NCBI RefSeq assembly: GCF_014145395.1
Contig: NZ_JACHTE010000002.1
Location: 248,001-312,000 of the forward strand
Length of the DNA stretch: 64,000 bases
Direction: 5' to 3'
Origin: Marilutibacter penaei
GTDB taxonomy: Bacteria; Pseudomonadota; Gammaproteobacteria; Xanthomonadales; Xanthomonadaceae
The position numbers were made by a program, and so were the translations under genes. Positions within the stretch are counted from its first letter, which is position 1. Each line of letters opens with the position of its first letter. Shown here piece by piece: positions 8,614-19,223 of this stretch. Under the pieces are notes generated by a model, which saw only the letters and a program-made list of their open reading frames with translations, did not search any database and was not told where the DNA came from.

Positions 8614-9411
8614 ATGGACAACCTGCGCATCTCGCTCGTCCAGGGCGACACCCGCTGGCACGACCCGGAAGCGAACCGCGCCTACTACGGCGAACTGATC
8701 GCCTCGCTGCACGACATCACCGACCTGCTGATGTTGCCGGAGACCTTCACCAGCGGTTTCTCCAACGATGCGATCGACCGCGCCGAAGGCATGGACGGGC
8801 CGACCGTGGCCTGGATGCGCGAGCAGTCGGCGCGCATCGGCGCCGCGGTCACCGGCAGCGTGCAGCTGCGCGTGGACGGACAGGTGTTCAACCGGATGCT
8901 GTTCGTGACGCCGGACGGCGGGGTGCGCCACTACGACAAGCGCCATCTGTTCCGCTACGCGAACGAGCACGAGCGCTATGCCGCGGGCCGGGACCGGTTG
9001 ACGGTGGAGTGGAAGGGCTGGCGGATCTGCCCGATGGTCTGCTACGACCTGCGCTTCCCGGTGTTCGCGCGCAACCGGTTCGACGTGGAGCGCCCCGGCG
9101 CGCTGGACTACGACCTGCTGCTGTTCGTCGCCAACTGGCCGGCGGCGCGTGCGTACCCGTGGAAGACGCTGTTGCGCGCGCGTGCGATCGAGAATCTCTG
9201 TTACGTGGCGGGGCTCAACCGGGTCGGCACCGATGGCAACGGGATCGACTATTCCGGCGACAGTGCGGTGATCGACTTCCTCGGTCACCCGGTCAGTGAG
9301 TGCACGGACGAGGAAGTGGTGGTGACGACGACGCTGCAGGCCAGCCAGTTGGCCGCCCATCGTGAGCGCTTCCCCGCAATGCTCGACGGCGACCGGTTCG
9401 AGCTGCGCTGA
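8614..9411 (+). CDS. Omega-amidase, nitrilase superfamily (YafV/Nit2-like)
   Basis: 265 aa carbon-nitrogen hydrolase. The catalytic triad is E43 (LMLPETFTSGF), K109 (YDKRHLF) and C143 (PMVCYDLRFPVF), all present. YafV/Nit2 enzymes hydrolyse alpha-ketoglutaramate, the product formed when glutamine donates its amino group, and so pull the upstream transaminase reaction forward. It is preceded by GAGGAAGGA (about 8600-8608), a good ribosome-binding site. Operon partner of the aminotransferase. Confidence is high for the fold and moderate for the exact substrate. Confidence 0.9.
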   Translation: MDNLRISLVQGDTRWHDPEANRAYYGELIASLHDITDLLMLPETFTSGFSNDAIDRAEGMDGPTVAWMREQSARIGAAVTGSVQLRVDGQVFNRMLFVTPDGGVRHYDKRHLFRYANEHERYAAGRDRLTVEWKGWRICPMVCYDLRFPVFARNRFDVERPGALDYDLLLFVANWPAARAYPWKTLLRARAIENLCYVAGLNRVGTDGNGIDYSGDSAVIDFLGHPVSECTDEEVVVTTTLQASQLAAHRERFPAMLDGDRFELR

Positions 9412-9505
9412 CGGGCGAGCGGGCGTCGCAGGCGAGGGCGTCCACTTGACCCACTTTTCTCGGGCACTTTGACCGGCCTGGGGCAGGTGCTCGGGGTAAG
9501 CCGGC

Positions 9506-9597
9506 GGCCCTGGGTGTCGCGTGACACGCCGTAAACCCGTCCATGGGGGCTCGGGCGCGGCATCCATGCCGCGCACGGTCACGCGACACCCAGAGCC
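9506..9597. repeat. Inverted repeat with central palindrome (cruciform-like element)
   Basis: Two 20-bp arms, GGCCCTGGGTGTCGCGTGAC at 9506-9525 and its complement at 9578-9597, match at 19 of 20 positions. The 52-bp spacer contains a further perfect hairpin, GCGCGGCATCCATGCCGCGC, at 9555-9574. A shorter 7-bp pair (CTTCTGG 9603-9609, CCAGAAG 9632-9638) follows. The symmetry is direct from the sequence. That this is a dispersed family repeat is an inference. Confidence 0.7.
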
Positions 9598-9675
9598 ACC
9601 AACTTCTGGACGGCAAACGGGCCACTGGAAACCAGAAGCAGGCAAAGCCCAGACCTTCAAAATAGCGAAAGGCGT

Positions 9676-9864
9676 CGCCCCCCGGCATGGGGGGTTGCGC
9701 AGAGCAGACCATGGGTGAACCAAGGCCCTTTGCGCGGCACTGCCGCGCGGCCTTGGAGAACGCCCGGCGCGTTGCGCCGGGCCGGACCGCGGAGCGGGTC
9801 TGCGACCCGACTTAAGGACAGGACGTCTTCAGGAGGGCGGAGCAACCCCCCATGCCGGGGGGCG
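9676..9864. repeat. Perfect 23-bp inverted repeat enclosing tandem hairpins
   Basis: The 23 bases at 9676-9698 (core CCCCCCGGCATGGGGGG) are the exact reverse complement of 9842-9864. Each arm is itself nearly palindromic. Between them are three consecutive hairpins: CCAAGGCC (9720-9727) with GGCCTTGG (9749-9756) around an inner GCGCGGC/GCCGCGC pair; GCCCGGCGC (9762-9770) with GCGCCGGGC (9774-9782); and CGGGTC (9795-9800) with GACCCG (9804-9809). The multi-stem layout could be a structured RNA or a non-autonomous repeat such as a REP/MITE-like element. No transposase is nearby. Confidence 0.7.
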
Positions 9865-10338
9865 GCGACTCCGTCCGAAGCTCGCGTAGTCGCTCCAAGT
9901 TCGCGAGAGGGTTCTGGGTCGAGCTGAGCCGCGACGCCGCGGTCCTGTCGCCTTCGATCCCTCACGCACGGGCCCAGCGACCTGCGACGAGTCGCCCGAT
10001 CGGCGCCCGCGCGGGGCTTGGTGTGTCCGCGCGCGGGCCCGCGCGGCCTGTCCGCGGACCGCCGTGGTCCGGCAGTGGCCCAGCCGGGTCCACCCGCGAG
10101 GCCGATGGGGTCCGCCCGAGGGCCGGCGCGGTGCGCGGCTGCGCCGGGCGGGCCCTCCGGAGGGCCGGCATGGCCCCTGCGCGAACCGTCCGGGGTCCTC
10201 TGGAGGGCCCTGATGCCCCACCGGAGGGCCTCAGACCCGACTGCACGCACCCGTGACGCCTCGGCCGGGCACCCTGCGGGCCGGCCTCGGCCACCGCCGC
10301 GGTCGCCGGCGCGTCCGCTTCTTCCGCGTGGGACGGGC

Positions 10339-11445
10339 TCAACGCAGGCCGGCAACGCGCTTGTGGAAATAGACCTGCTCCGCCGCCCAGCGCAGGGGCG
10401 GCGTGCCGATGAGCAGGTCGAAGGGCCAGTCGAACTGCAGGCGGTCGTAGGCCCAGCGCAGGGCGCGTTTGGTACGGAAACGCGGGGCGGCCTCGATCGC
10501 CATGCGTTCGGGTGACGGCCCCCCGTGGCGCAGGTGCGCGGCAATCGCCTGGCCCACGGCCCAGCCGTGCTCCCACGCGGAATGGATGCCGCCCGCCGTC
10601 ACCGGCGAGACGATCCCCGCGGCATCGCCGGTCAGGATCGCGCCATCGCGTGCCAGCGGTGACACCGGGCCGCTGCAGGGAATCAGCCCGGCGCGCGTGG
10701 TGCCCGGCTTCAGCAGGCGCGGCAGGCCGGCGGCAGCGCCCACCCGAAGCAGGAAGGCGTCGATGTCGGGCACCCGCACCCGCGACGGATCGTGACGCAG
10801 GGCGAGGCCGGCCTGGATGCCGGTGGGGCTCTGCGCGATCCAGCCGATGTAGCCGGGCGCATGCCGCTTGCTGAGGAAGCAGTGCAGGGCGTCGGGATGC
10901 GCGAGGCAGGCGCCCGGGAACTCGTACTCCACGCCATAGAGGAACTGCTCCACGGTGCCCAGGCCGGTGGCCCGGGCAACACGCGAGCGCGCGCCGTCGG
11001 CGCCCACCAGGTGGCGCGTCGTCCCCAGTCCATCGACGTGCCAGCCGCCGTCGCGCTTGCCGGCGCCGGTGAAGGTCTGGCCCAGGCGCAGGTCGACGCC
11101 GTTCTCGACCAGCCGGTCGGCGAGCCAGCGCATGACCTCGGGGGTATCGGTGGTCTGGAAGTAATAGCCCGGCGCCGCCAGCGCGACCTGCTTGAGGCTG
11201 GGCGCATACAGGCGCACCTCGTCGACGCGGCGGACGAGGGCGGGTGGCAACTGGCCCAGCAAGGTCTGCTCCGCCGCCTCCTTCACGATGATGCCGGTGG
11301 TGTGCAGCTTGTCGCCCGGATCGGGCTTGCGCTCGAGCACGACGACGCGCAGCCCCGACTGGGCGGCCGCCAGCGCGCAGGCGCTGCCGGCGAAGCTGGC
11401 ACCGACGACGACGAGGTCATGGTCGGTGCCGTGGGACGTTGGCAT
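10339..11445 (-). CDS. FAD-dependent oxidoreductase, geranylgeranyl reductase-like
   Basis: 368 aa flavoprotein of the geranylgeranyl reductase/PHBH-like group. The FAD-binding start is VVVGASFAGSACALA (about 13-27) with the ribose-binding Glu in VVLERK (E38). The second FAD motif is ILTGDAAGIVSPVTAGGIHSA, and VGADGARSRVAR carries the DG motif. The segment APGYIGWIAQSP resembles, but does not fully match, the substrate motif PxxYxWxFP of geranylgeranyl reductases. The family reduces or oxidises polyprenyl or aromatic substrates; none can be named here. The ATG at 11445 has GGAG a few bases upstream. No operon partner. Confidence 0.8.
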   Translation of the reverse strand: MPTSHGTDHDLVVVGASFAGSACALAAAQSGLRVVVLERKPDPGDKLHTTGIIVKEAAEQTLLGQLPPALVRRVDEVRLYAPSLKQVALAAPGYYFQTTDTPEVMRWLADRLVENGVDLRLGQTFTGAGKRDGGWHVDGLGTTRHLVGADGARSRVARATGLGTVEQFLYGVEYEFPGACLAHPDALHCFLSKRHAPGYIGWIAQSPTGIQAGLALRHDPSRVRVPDIDAFLLRVGAAAGLPRLLKPGTTRAGLIPCSGPVSPLARDGAILTGDAAGIVSPVTAGGIHSAWEHGWAVGQAIAAHLRHGGPSPERMAIEAAPRFRTKRALRWAYDRLQFDWPFDLLIGTPPLRWAAEQVYFHKRVAGLR

Positions 11446-11553
11446 GGCGGCACTCCGGGACAGGGTCCCCCATCGTGCGAGGCCGCTGCGAAGCGCGTGC
11501 GGCCGCGGGGTGAAGCCGGTGCGAAGTCGGCGTGCCCCCGCGGCCACGCGCCG

Positions 11554-14781
<3,228 letters not shown>

Positions 14782-15804
14782 TCAATGCGCGTGGCCGGCG
14801 TCGGCCTTGCCGATGTCGGCCTTGACCAGGTAGCTCTGCTCGACGACCACCTGTTCGCCGGCCACCAGCCCTTCAAGCACCTCGACGTGGACCGCATCGC
14901 GTCGACCGAGGCGCACGGGCCGGGTCTCGTAGCGGTCGCCCTCGACGACGAAGACCGCATCGGCACCCGCCATGCGCTGCACGGCCGCGAGCGGGACGGC
15001 CAGGGCGACGTCGATCCGGTCGACCACGACTTCCGCGGTGATCGCGGTGCCGGGCCGCCACTGTCCGTCGCTGTTGTCCAGACGTGCGCGGACGACGGTG
15101 CTCTGGCTGGCGGTCGCGGTCGCGGGCAGGACACGGTCGACCTCGGTCTGCTGGCGGGTGCCGTCGTCCAGGCGGACCACGGTGACGGGGGAGCCGGGTC
15201 GCAGGTGCCGCGCGTCGCTGCCGTAGACATGCAGGTCGACCCACAACTGCGACAGGTCGGCGACTTCCATGAGGACGCGTCCGGCGTCGGCGATGTCGCC
15301 GACCGCGGCATCGCGGGCCACCACCACGCCGCTGATGGGCGAGGTCAGCGCATAGGGGCTGAGGCTCTGGTTGCTGTCGACCACGGCGATGGTCTGGCCG
15401 GCGCGTACCGCATCGCCGAGGTTGGCGTGCAGCGCGCGGACCGGACCTGCGAAACGTGCCGCGATGCGTGCCCGGCGGCCATCGATGGGCGTCAGCAGGC
15501 CCTGCACCTCGTGCGCGTCGGCGATCGTGCCCGGTCCCGCGGGCGCGGCGACGATGCCGGATTCGCGTGCGATGTCGGCCTCGATGCGGGTCGACAGCGC
15601 GTCGTCGTGGGTTTCGTCCGCGCGTGGGTCATGCGCACGGTCAGCGTTGTCGTTGTCCGCATGGGCGTCGTCCGCGTCGTGCGAGGGCGTCGACTGGGCC
15701 GGGCCACCCTGCGCGGTCGGGCCGTCCGTGGGGGTTCCACCGCAACCCGAAAGCGCGAGGCCGAGGAGGATGCAGGAAAAGACGCTCGTTCCGAGGCGTG
15801 TCAT
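14782..15804 (-). CDS. czcB: RND efflux periplasmic adaptor, CzcB family lipoprotein
   Basis: 340 aa membrane-fusion protein. The signal peptide ends in the lipobox LALSGCGG (lipidated Cys about 21). The next 50 residues are strongly His/Asp-rich (SHDADDAHADNDNADRAHD and ADETHDD), and a second His patch closes the protein (GHAH). The body has the adaptor order: barrel-sandwich halves around the hairpin (ARFAGPVRALHANLGDAV and SPISGVVVARDAAVGD), then beta-barrel and membrane-proximal domains. The ATG at 15804 overlaps the outer-membrane gene's TGA. The His/Asp segment probably binds metal in the periplasm; this is inference from composition. Confidence 0.92.
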   Translation of the reverse strand: MTRLGTSVFSCILLGLALSGCGGTPTDGPTAQGGPAQSTPSHDADDAHADNDNADRAHDPRADETHDDALSTRIEADIARESGIVAAPAGPGTIADAHEVQGLLTPIDGRRARIAARFAGPVRALHANLGDAVRAGQTIAVVDSNQSLSPYALTSPISGVVVARDAAVGDIADAGRVLMEVADLSQLWVDLHVYGSDARHLRPGSPVTVVRLDDGTRQQTEVDRVLPATATASQSTVVRARLDNSDGQWRPGTAITAEVVVDRIDVALAVPLAAVQRMAGADAVFVVEGDRYETRPVRLGRRDAVHVEVLEGLVAGEQVVVEQSYLVKADIGKADAGHAH

Positions 15805-17066
15805 GGGGTGTCTCCTTGCGCGGACGTGACCAGGGCGTGGCCCGTCAGGCGTTGCAGTTCGATCAGGGCGAGGCGTGCTTCCAGCGCGGCATCGAGTTGC
15901 CGCTGGCGTGCGTCCGAGAGCGCCTGCTGCATCTGCGTCCACTCAAACGGTGTGGCGGCACCGAGGCGCCAGGCACGTTCGGTTTCGGTGGTCGCCCGTG
16001 CCAGAGCGGGCAGGATCTCGTCGGCGTGGCGCCGGACCTGCAGCCGCGCGAGGGTGTAACGGCCATGGGCATCGAGCAGGGTGGCGCTCAGGGCCAGCTC
16101 CCGTGACTCACGCGCCACCCCGAGTTCCGCGAGCTGTGCTTCAGCGGCACGGATGGCCGGCGCGGCGCGGCTGCGGCTGCCCAGCGGCAGCGCGAAGCCG
16201 GCGACCAGCGCCGTGTCCCCTGTGTCCTGGAGGCGTCGCACGCCGAACTGCCAGTCGATGTCGGTGCGCGCAGCTGCCCGTTCGAGGCGAAGGCGGGCTT
16301 CGGCGATCCGGCGCTCATCGGCGAAGCGGGCCATCCCGGGACTCTCTTCGAGCGCGCGTTCGAGGGTGTCGAGCGACGCCAGCGGCGGCAATCGGGTGGT
16401 GTCTTCTTCGACGACCGCGAAGCGGGCATCCGTGTCGCCCCAGAGCCGCGCGAGGGCGCGGCGCGCGGCGTCGCCCGACGTCTCGGCGGACGCCAGTGCG
16501 AGTTCCGCTTCCGCCCGTGCCGCCTGGGCCGACAGCACGACCGACAGCGGCGATGCCCCTTCGCGATGCCGCTGCGAAGCCAGCGTTTCCGCGCGGCGAC
16601 GCTGGTCGAGGTCGATCGCGGCGATGCGTGCGCGGGCATCTGCGTCGAGCACAGACAGATAGCGCCGTGCGGTTTCGGCCAGCAGGTCGAGCCGGCGTGC
16701 GTCGCGTTCGCCGGCGAGTGCGTCGATGCGGGTCTGGACGAGGTCGCCGCGGAGCCGGGCCTTGTCGCCGGTCTCCAGCACCGAGGCGAGGCCCAGGGTC
16801 AGCTCGGCGCCATCAAGGCCCCGGGTCTCGCCCGTGCCGAAGGCATTCTCGAGCTCGGCGCCGAACCGCAGGGGCGGACCCTGGCGGAGGGCGGTCTGTT
16901 CGGCCAACAGACGGGTTTGCTGCGCGTCGAACCCGCGCAGGTCAGGGTGGTACTGCAGGACGCGCACGAAGGCGTCGTCCTGGGTGAGCCGCTCGCGGGC
17001 GGCCGTGGACGGAACCACGGCCACGCAGGCGAGCGACGCGGCTAGGGCCGCGGCTCGGATTCGCAT
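15801..17066 (-). CDS. czcC: TolC-family outer-membrane efflux protein, CzcC family
   Basis: 421 aa with a cleavable signal (residues 1-23), then the two-repeat TolC architecture with long Ala/Arg/Glu-rich helices: a first half with LTQDDAFVRVLQYHPDL near the N-terminus and GLASVLETGDKARLR at about 90-104, and a second half beginning near LDTLERALEESPGMA. The GxxLETGDKRxxR-like segment is characteristic of CzcC/CusC-like metal channels. It forms the trimeric outer-membrane duct of the CzcCBA pump. It is the first pump gene of the operon, 54 nt after the small CzcI-like gene. Confidence 0.92.
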   Translation of the reverse strand: MRIRAAALAASLACVAVVPSTAARERLTQDDAFVRVLQYHPDLRGFDAQQTRLLAEQTALRQGPPLRFGAELENAFGTGETRGLDGAELTLGLASVLETGDKARLRGDLVQTRIDALAGERDARRLDLLAETARRYLSVLDADARARIAAIDLDQRRRAETLASQRHREGASPLSVVLSAQAARAEAELALASAETSGDAARRALARLWGDTDARFAVVEEDTTRLPPLASLDTLERALEESPGMARFADERRIAEARLRLERAAARTDIDWQFGVRRLQDTGDTALVAGFALPLGSRSRAAPAIRAAEAQLAELGVARESRELALSATLLDAHGRYTLARLQVRRHADEILPALARATTETERAWRLGAATPFEWTQMQQALSDARQRQLDAALEARLALIELQRLTGHALVTSAQGDTP

Positions 17067-17120
17067 GGGAACACTCCGTTACGGGGAATCGATGGCGGGC
17101 CGGCATGGGGCCGGCGGGCA

Positions 17121-17513
17121 TCAGGCCGTGATCGGAGGTCGGAAGGGTGTCTCGAGGCGTGCGAGTGCGGGAGACGGCGCGATGCCGGCAGACAGTCGCG
17201 AATCGCCGGGCGGCACGTCGGGGAGCTGCAGGAGTGGCGAGGGCGCCGCGCTTGCATGGCCACAGCAGTGCACCAGTTCGAGCAGGGCGTGCAGGGCGTG
17301 CAGGGCGGGGTCTTCCTCGCCCTGCACGGTATCGTCCAGCACGGACGCCGGCATGGCTTCGCCTGCTTGCAGGTGCGCGACCTGCCCATGCATCAGTTCA
17401 TGCGATTCGCCCCACGCGCCGAGGACGGGCCGGGCGACCAGCGCCAGCATCACGGACGCCAGCACCAGCAGGTGCAGCAGCGGGAGGCGGCGATGGGTGG
17501 GGAGGCCACGCAT
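17121..17513 (-). CDS. Small exported His-containing protein at the head of the czc operon (CzcI-like)
   Basis: 130 aa. The N-terminal signal peptide (LLHLLVLASVMLALVARPVLG) is followed by a short mature part with potential metal ligands: SHELMHGQVAHL, ALHALHALLELVHCCGHAS. A small periplasmic protein of this kind (CzcI) often precedes czcCBA and affects metal-dependent expression; the match here is by position and composition, not by a recognised domain. ATG 17513 is preferred to the GTG at 17522, because a TACAGT -10-like box (17521-17526) overlaps that GTG. If real, it would place the mRNA 5' end at the ATG. Confidence 0.65.
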   Translation of the reverse strand: MRGLPTHRRLPLLHLLVLASVMLALVARPVLGAWGESHELMHGQVAHLQAGEAMPASVLDDTVQGEEDPALHALHALLELVHCCGHASAAPSPLLQLPDVPPGDSRLSAGIAPSPALARLETPFRPPITA

Positions 17514-17520
17514 GGCGCGC

Positions 17521-17526
17521 ACTGTA
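17521..17526 (-). promoter_or_regulatory. Putative -10 element of the czc operon
   Basis: Minus strand TACAGT, 7 nt upstream of the CzcI-like ATG at 17513. No clear -35 is present, so activation by a metal regulator is possible. The spacing predicts a leaderless or nearly leaderless transcript. Confidence 0.3.
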
Positions 17527-17667
17527 GACGCGGCGGGCGGGCGGACACTATTCCAGTGCGGGGGTTGGCAGTGGAGGTGCGTCGGCTTGTGGTGCGGGGC
17601 TTCGGGTGGAGGGTTCCGGTGGCAACGTGCCGTGGCAAGGTGCGGCGGGGCGTGCCGCAGGAATGAA

Positions 17668-17691
17668 GAAGGGCGCCCGAGGGCGCCCTTC
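17668..17691 (-). terminator. Intrinsic terminator downstream of rluB
   Basis: Perfect 11-bp inverted repeat GAAGGGCGCCC / GGGCGCCCTTC with a 2-nt centre, about 40 bp past the rluB stop on the minus strand. The T-tract is short (TTC ATTCC follows), so strength is uncertain. Confidence 0.6.
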
Positions 17692-17729
17692 CTGGTGAGG
17701 CGTATGCGGGACGGAGCCCGCAGCGACCA

Positions 17730-19223
17730 TCAGCCGCCGCGCGGACCGCCACGCCCGCCACCCCGGTTTCCGCCGCGGTTGCCGGTGTTGCCCCGGTTGC
17801 CCGTGCCACCTGGACCGCGATTCCCGCCACCGGGACCGCGCGCGCGATCGCCGTAAGGCGAGTGGCCGCCACCGCCGGCATGATCCGACGGGAAATGCAT
17901 GCCGGCGCTGCGCGCCTTGCCGCCGCGCGCTCCGGCGCCCGGTCCCTTCCCGGGCCCTTTGCCCGGACCCTTGCCACCGGGGCGGGGGCCCTTGCCGGCC
18001 GGTCGTCCGCCGCCCGGACCACCCGGACCGCCGCGACCGCCCGGGTTGCGATGGCCGTTCGGGCCGGTGTCGACGCCGTCCGGCACGTACCAGGTGCGGA
18101 ACGCGGCGGGGCTGCCTTCCGGCAGCTTCGGGCCCTTCTGCTTGCGCTGCTTGAACGGTTTCTGCGACTGCTTGGCCGCCGCCTCGCCGCTGACGGTCAG
18201 GCCGCCGTGCGGCTTCTTGCCACGGCCGCGACCGCGATGGTCCTCGCGGACGTGGTCGAAGCGGCGCAGCTCGCGGCTTTCATCGGCGCGGCTGGGGCCG
18301 CCCACGTAACCCTGCGAGCGGTCGCTGCCGGTCAGGTTGATGGTGGACTTGGCCGCCTTGCGCTGGCCGATCACCGGCTGCAGGGTCAGTGCGGACGGCG
18401 CGCCGTCCTCCAGGCCCAGCTTCTTGCGCAGCGCCTCGACCTTGTCGGTCGCCATTTCCTGCGACTGGCCGCGCAGCAGTTCGCGCGGGAGGCTGGCCTC
18501 GCCGTAGCGGATGCGCTTCAGGCGGCTCACCTGGCAGCCCTGCGACTCCCACAGGCGGCGGACTTCGCGGTTGCGGCCTTCCTTGACGACAACGCGGAAC
18601 CAGTCGTGCGAGTCGGTCCCGCCGATGCGCTCGATCTCGTCGAACTTCGCCGGGCCGTCATCCAGCGCCACGCCGCGGCGCAGGCGGTCGGGGATGTTGT
18701 CGGGCACGCGCTCCTGGCCTTCCGGTGCGCGCACGCGGCACACGTACTCGCGCTCGACCTCGAAGGACGGGTGCATCATCGCGTTGGCTAGCTCGCCGTC
18801 GGTGGTGAGCAGCAGCAGGCCGGTCGTGTTGATGTCCAGGCGGCCCACCGCGATCCAGCGCGCGCCCTTGAGCATCGGCAGCGCCTCGAACACGGTCGGG
18901 CGGCCTTCGGGATCCTCGCGGGTGGTGACCTCGCCCTCGGGCTTGTTGTACATCAGCACGCGGGCCGGATCGGTCAGCGCGCTGGCGACGAACTGGCGTC
19001 CGTCGAGTTCGACCTTGTCGCCGCCCTTGATCGACATGCCGACCTGCGCGACCTCGCCGTTGACCTTGACCAGGCCGTCCGCGATGCGCTGTTCCAGCGC
19101 GCGGCGCGAGCCGAGGCCGGCCTGTGCCAGGACCTTGTGCAGGCGCTCTTCCAGGCGCGGCGCGGGGGCGGCGTCCTCGGTGTTGCGCTTCAGGGTGAGC
19201 TTGCGGCTCTTTTCTTCACTCAT
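17730..19223 (-). CDS. rluB: 23S rRNA pseudouridine synthase RluB with long RGG-like tail
   Basis: 497 aa. RluB converts U2605 of 23S rRNA to pseudouridine. The S4 RNA-binding domain is at about 26-75 (EERLHKVLAQAGLGSRRA), and the catalytic domain follows with the nucleophile D130 in VGRLDINTTGLLLLTTDG. The enzyme core ends near residue 260. The remaining 230 residues or so are basic low-complexity sequence ending in Gly/Arg/Asn repeats (GNRGGNRGGGRGGPRGG). E. coli RluB is about 290 aa. The tail is likely disordered and RNA-binding; this is inferred. The ATG at 19223 overlaps the scpB stop (ATGA), a common scpAB-rluB arrangement. Confidence 0.93.
   Translation of the reverse strand: MSEEKSRKLTLKRNTEDAAPAPRLEERLHKVLAQAGLGSRRALEQRIADGLVKVNGEVAQVGMSIKGGDKVELDGRQFVASALTDPARVLMYNKPEGEVTTREDPEGRPTVFEALPMLKGARWIAVGRLDINTTGLLLLTTDGELANAMMHPSFEVEREYVCRVRAPEGQERVPDNIPDRLRRGVALDDGPAKFDEIERIGGTDSHDWFRVVVKEGRNREVRRLWESQGCQVSRLKRIRYGEASLPRELLRGQSQEMATDKVEALRKKLGLEDGAPSALTLQPVIGQRKAAKSTINLTGSDRSQGYVGGPSRADESRELRRFDHVREDHRGRGRGKKPHGGLTVSGEAAAKQSQKPFKQRKQKGPKLPEGSPAAFRTWYVPDGVDTGPNGHRNPGGRGGPGGPGGGRPAGKGPRPGGKGPGKGPGKGPGAGARGGKARSAGMHFPSDHAGGGGHSPYGDRARGPGGGNRGPGGTGNRGNTGNRGGNRGGGRGGPRGG

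Larger units (their letters stand above)
9412..10338. other. Long gene-free spacer rich in inverted repeats
   Basis: About 930 bp between the omega-amidase and the convergent FAD oxidoreductase. I find no credible coding sequence: open frames here are low-complexity Arg/Pro/Gly translations on both strands. The left part (9506-9864) is built from nested and tandem inverted repeats listed separately. The right part (9865-10338) is extremely G+C-rich, with a perfect 16-bp palindrome GGCCCTCCGGAGGGCC at 10151-10166 and two further GGAGGGCC copies near 10202-10209 and 10223-10230. It looks like repetitive intergenic DNA rather than a decayed gene, but copy number cannot be judged from one window. 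Confidence 0.6.

Noticed and set aside
9412-10338. Insertion sequence or integron-type attC site
   Set aside because: No transposase or integrase, no target-site duplication seen, and no attC-like consensus; the inverted repeats alone are not enough.
9657-10576. Several 130-300 codon frames on both strands in the repeat block
   Set aside because: Low-complexity translations of inverted repeats and G+C-rich DNA, no start signals and no recognisable domain.
17514-17522. GTG start at 17522 for the CzcI-like gene
   Set aside because: It overlaps the -10-like box and adds only three residues; ATG 17513 fits the signal peptide better.
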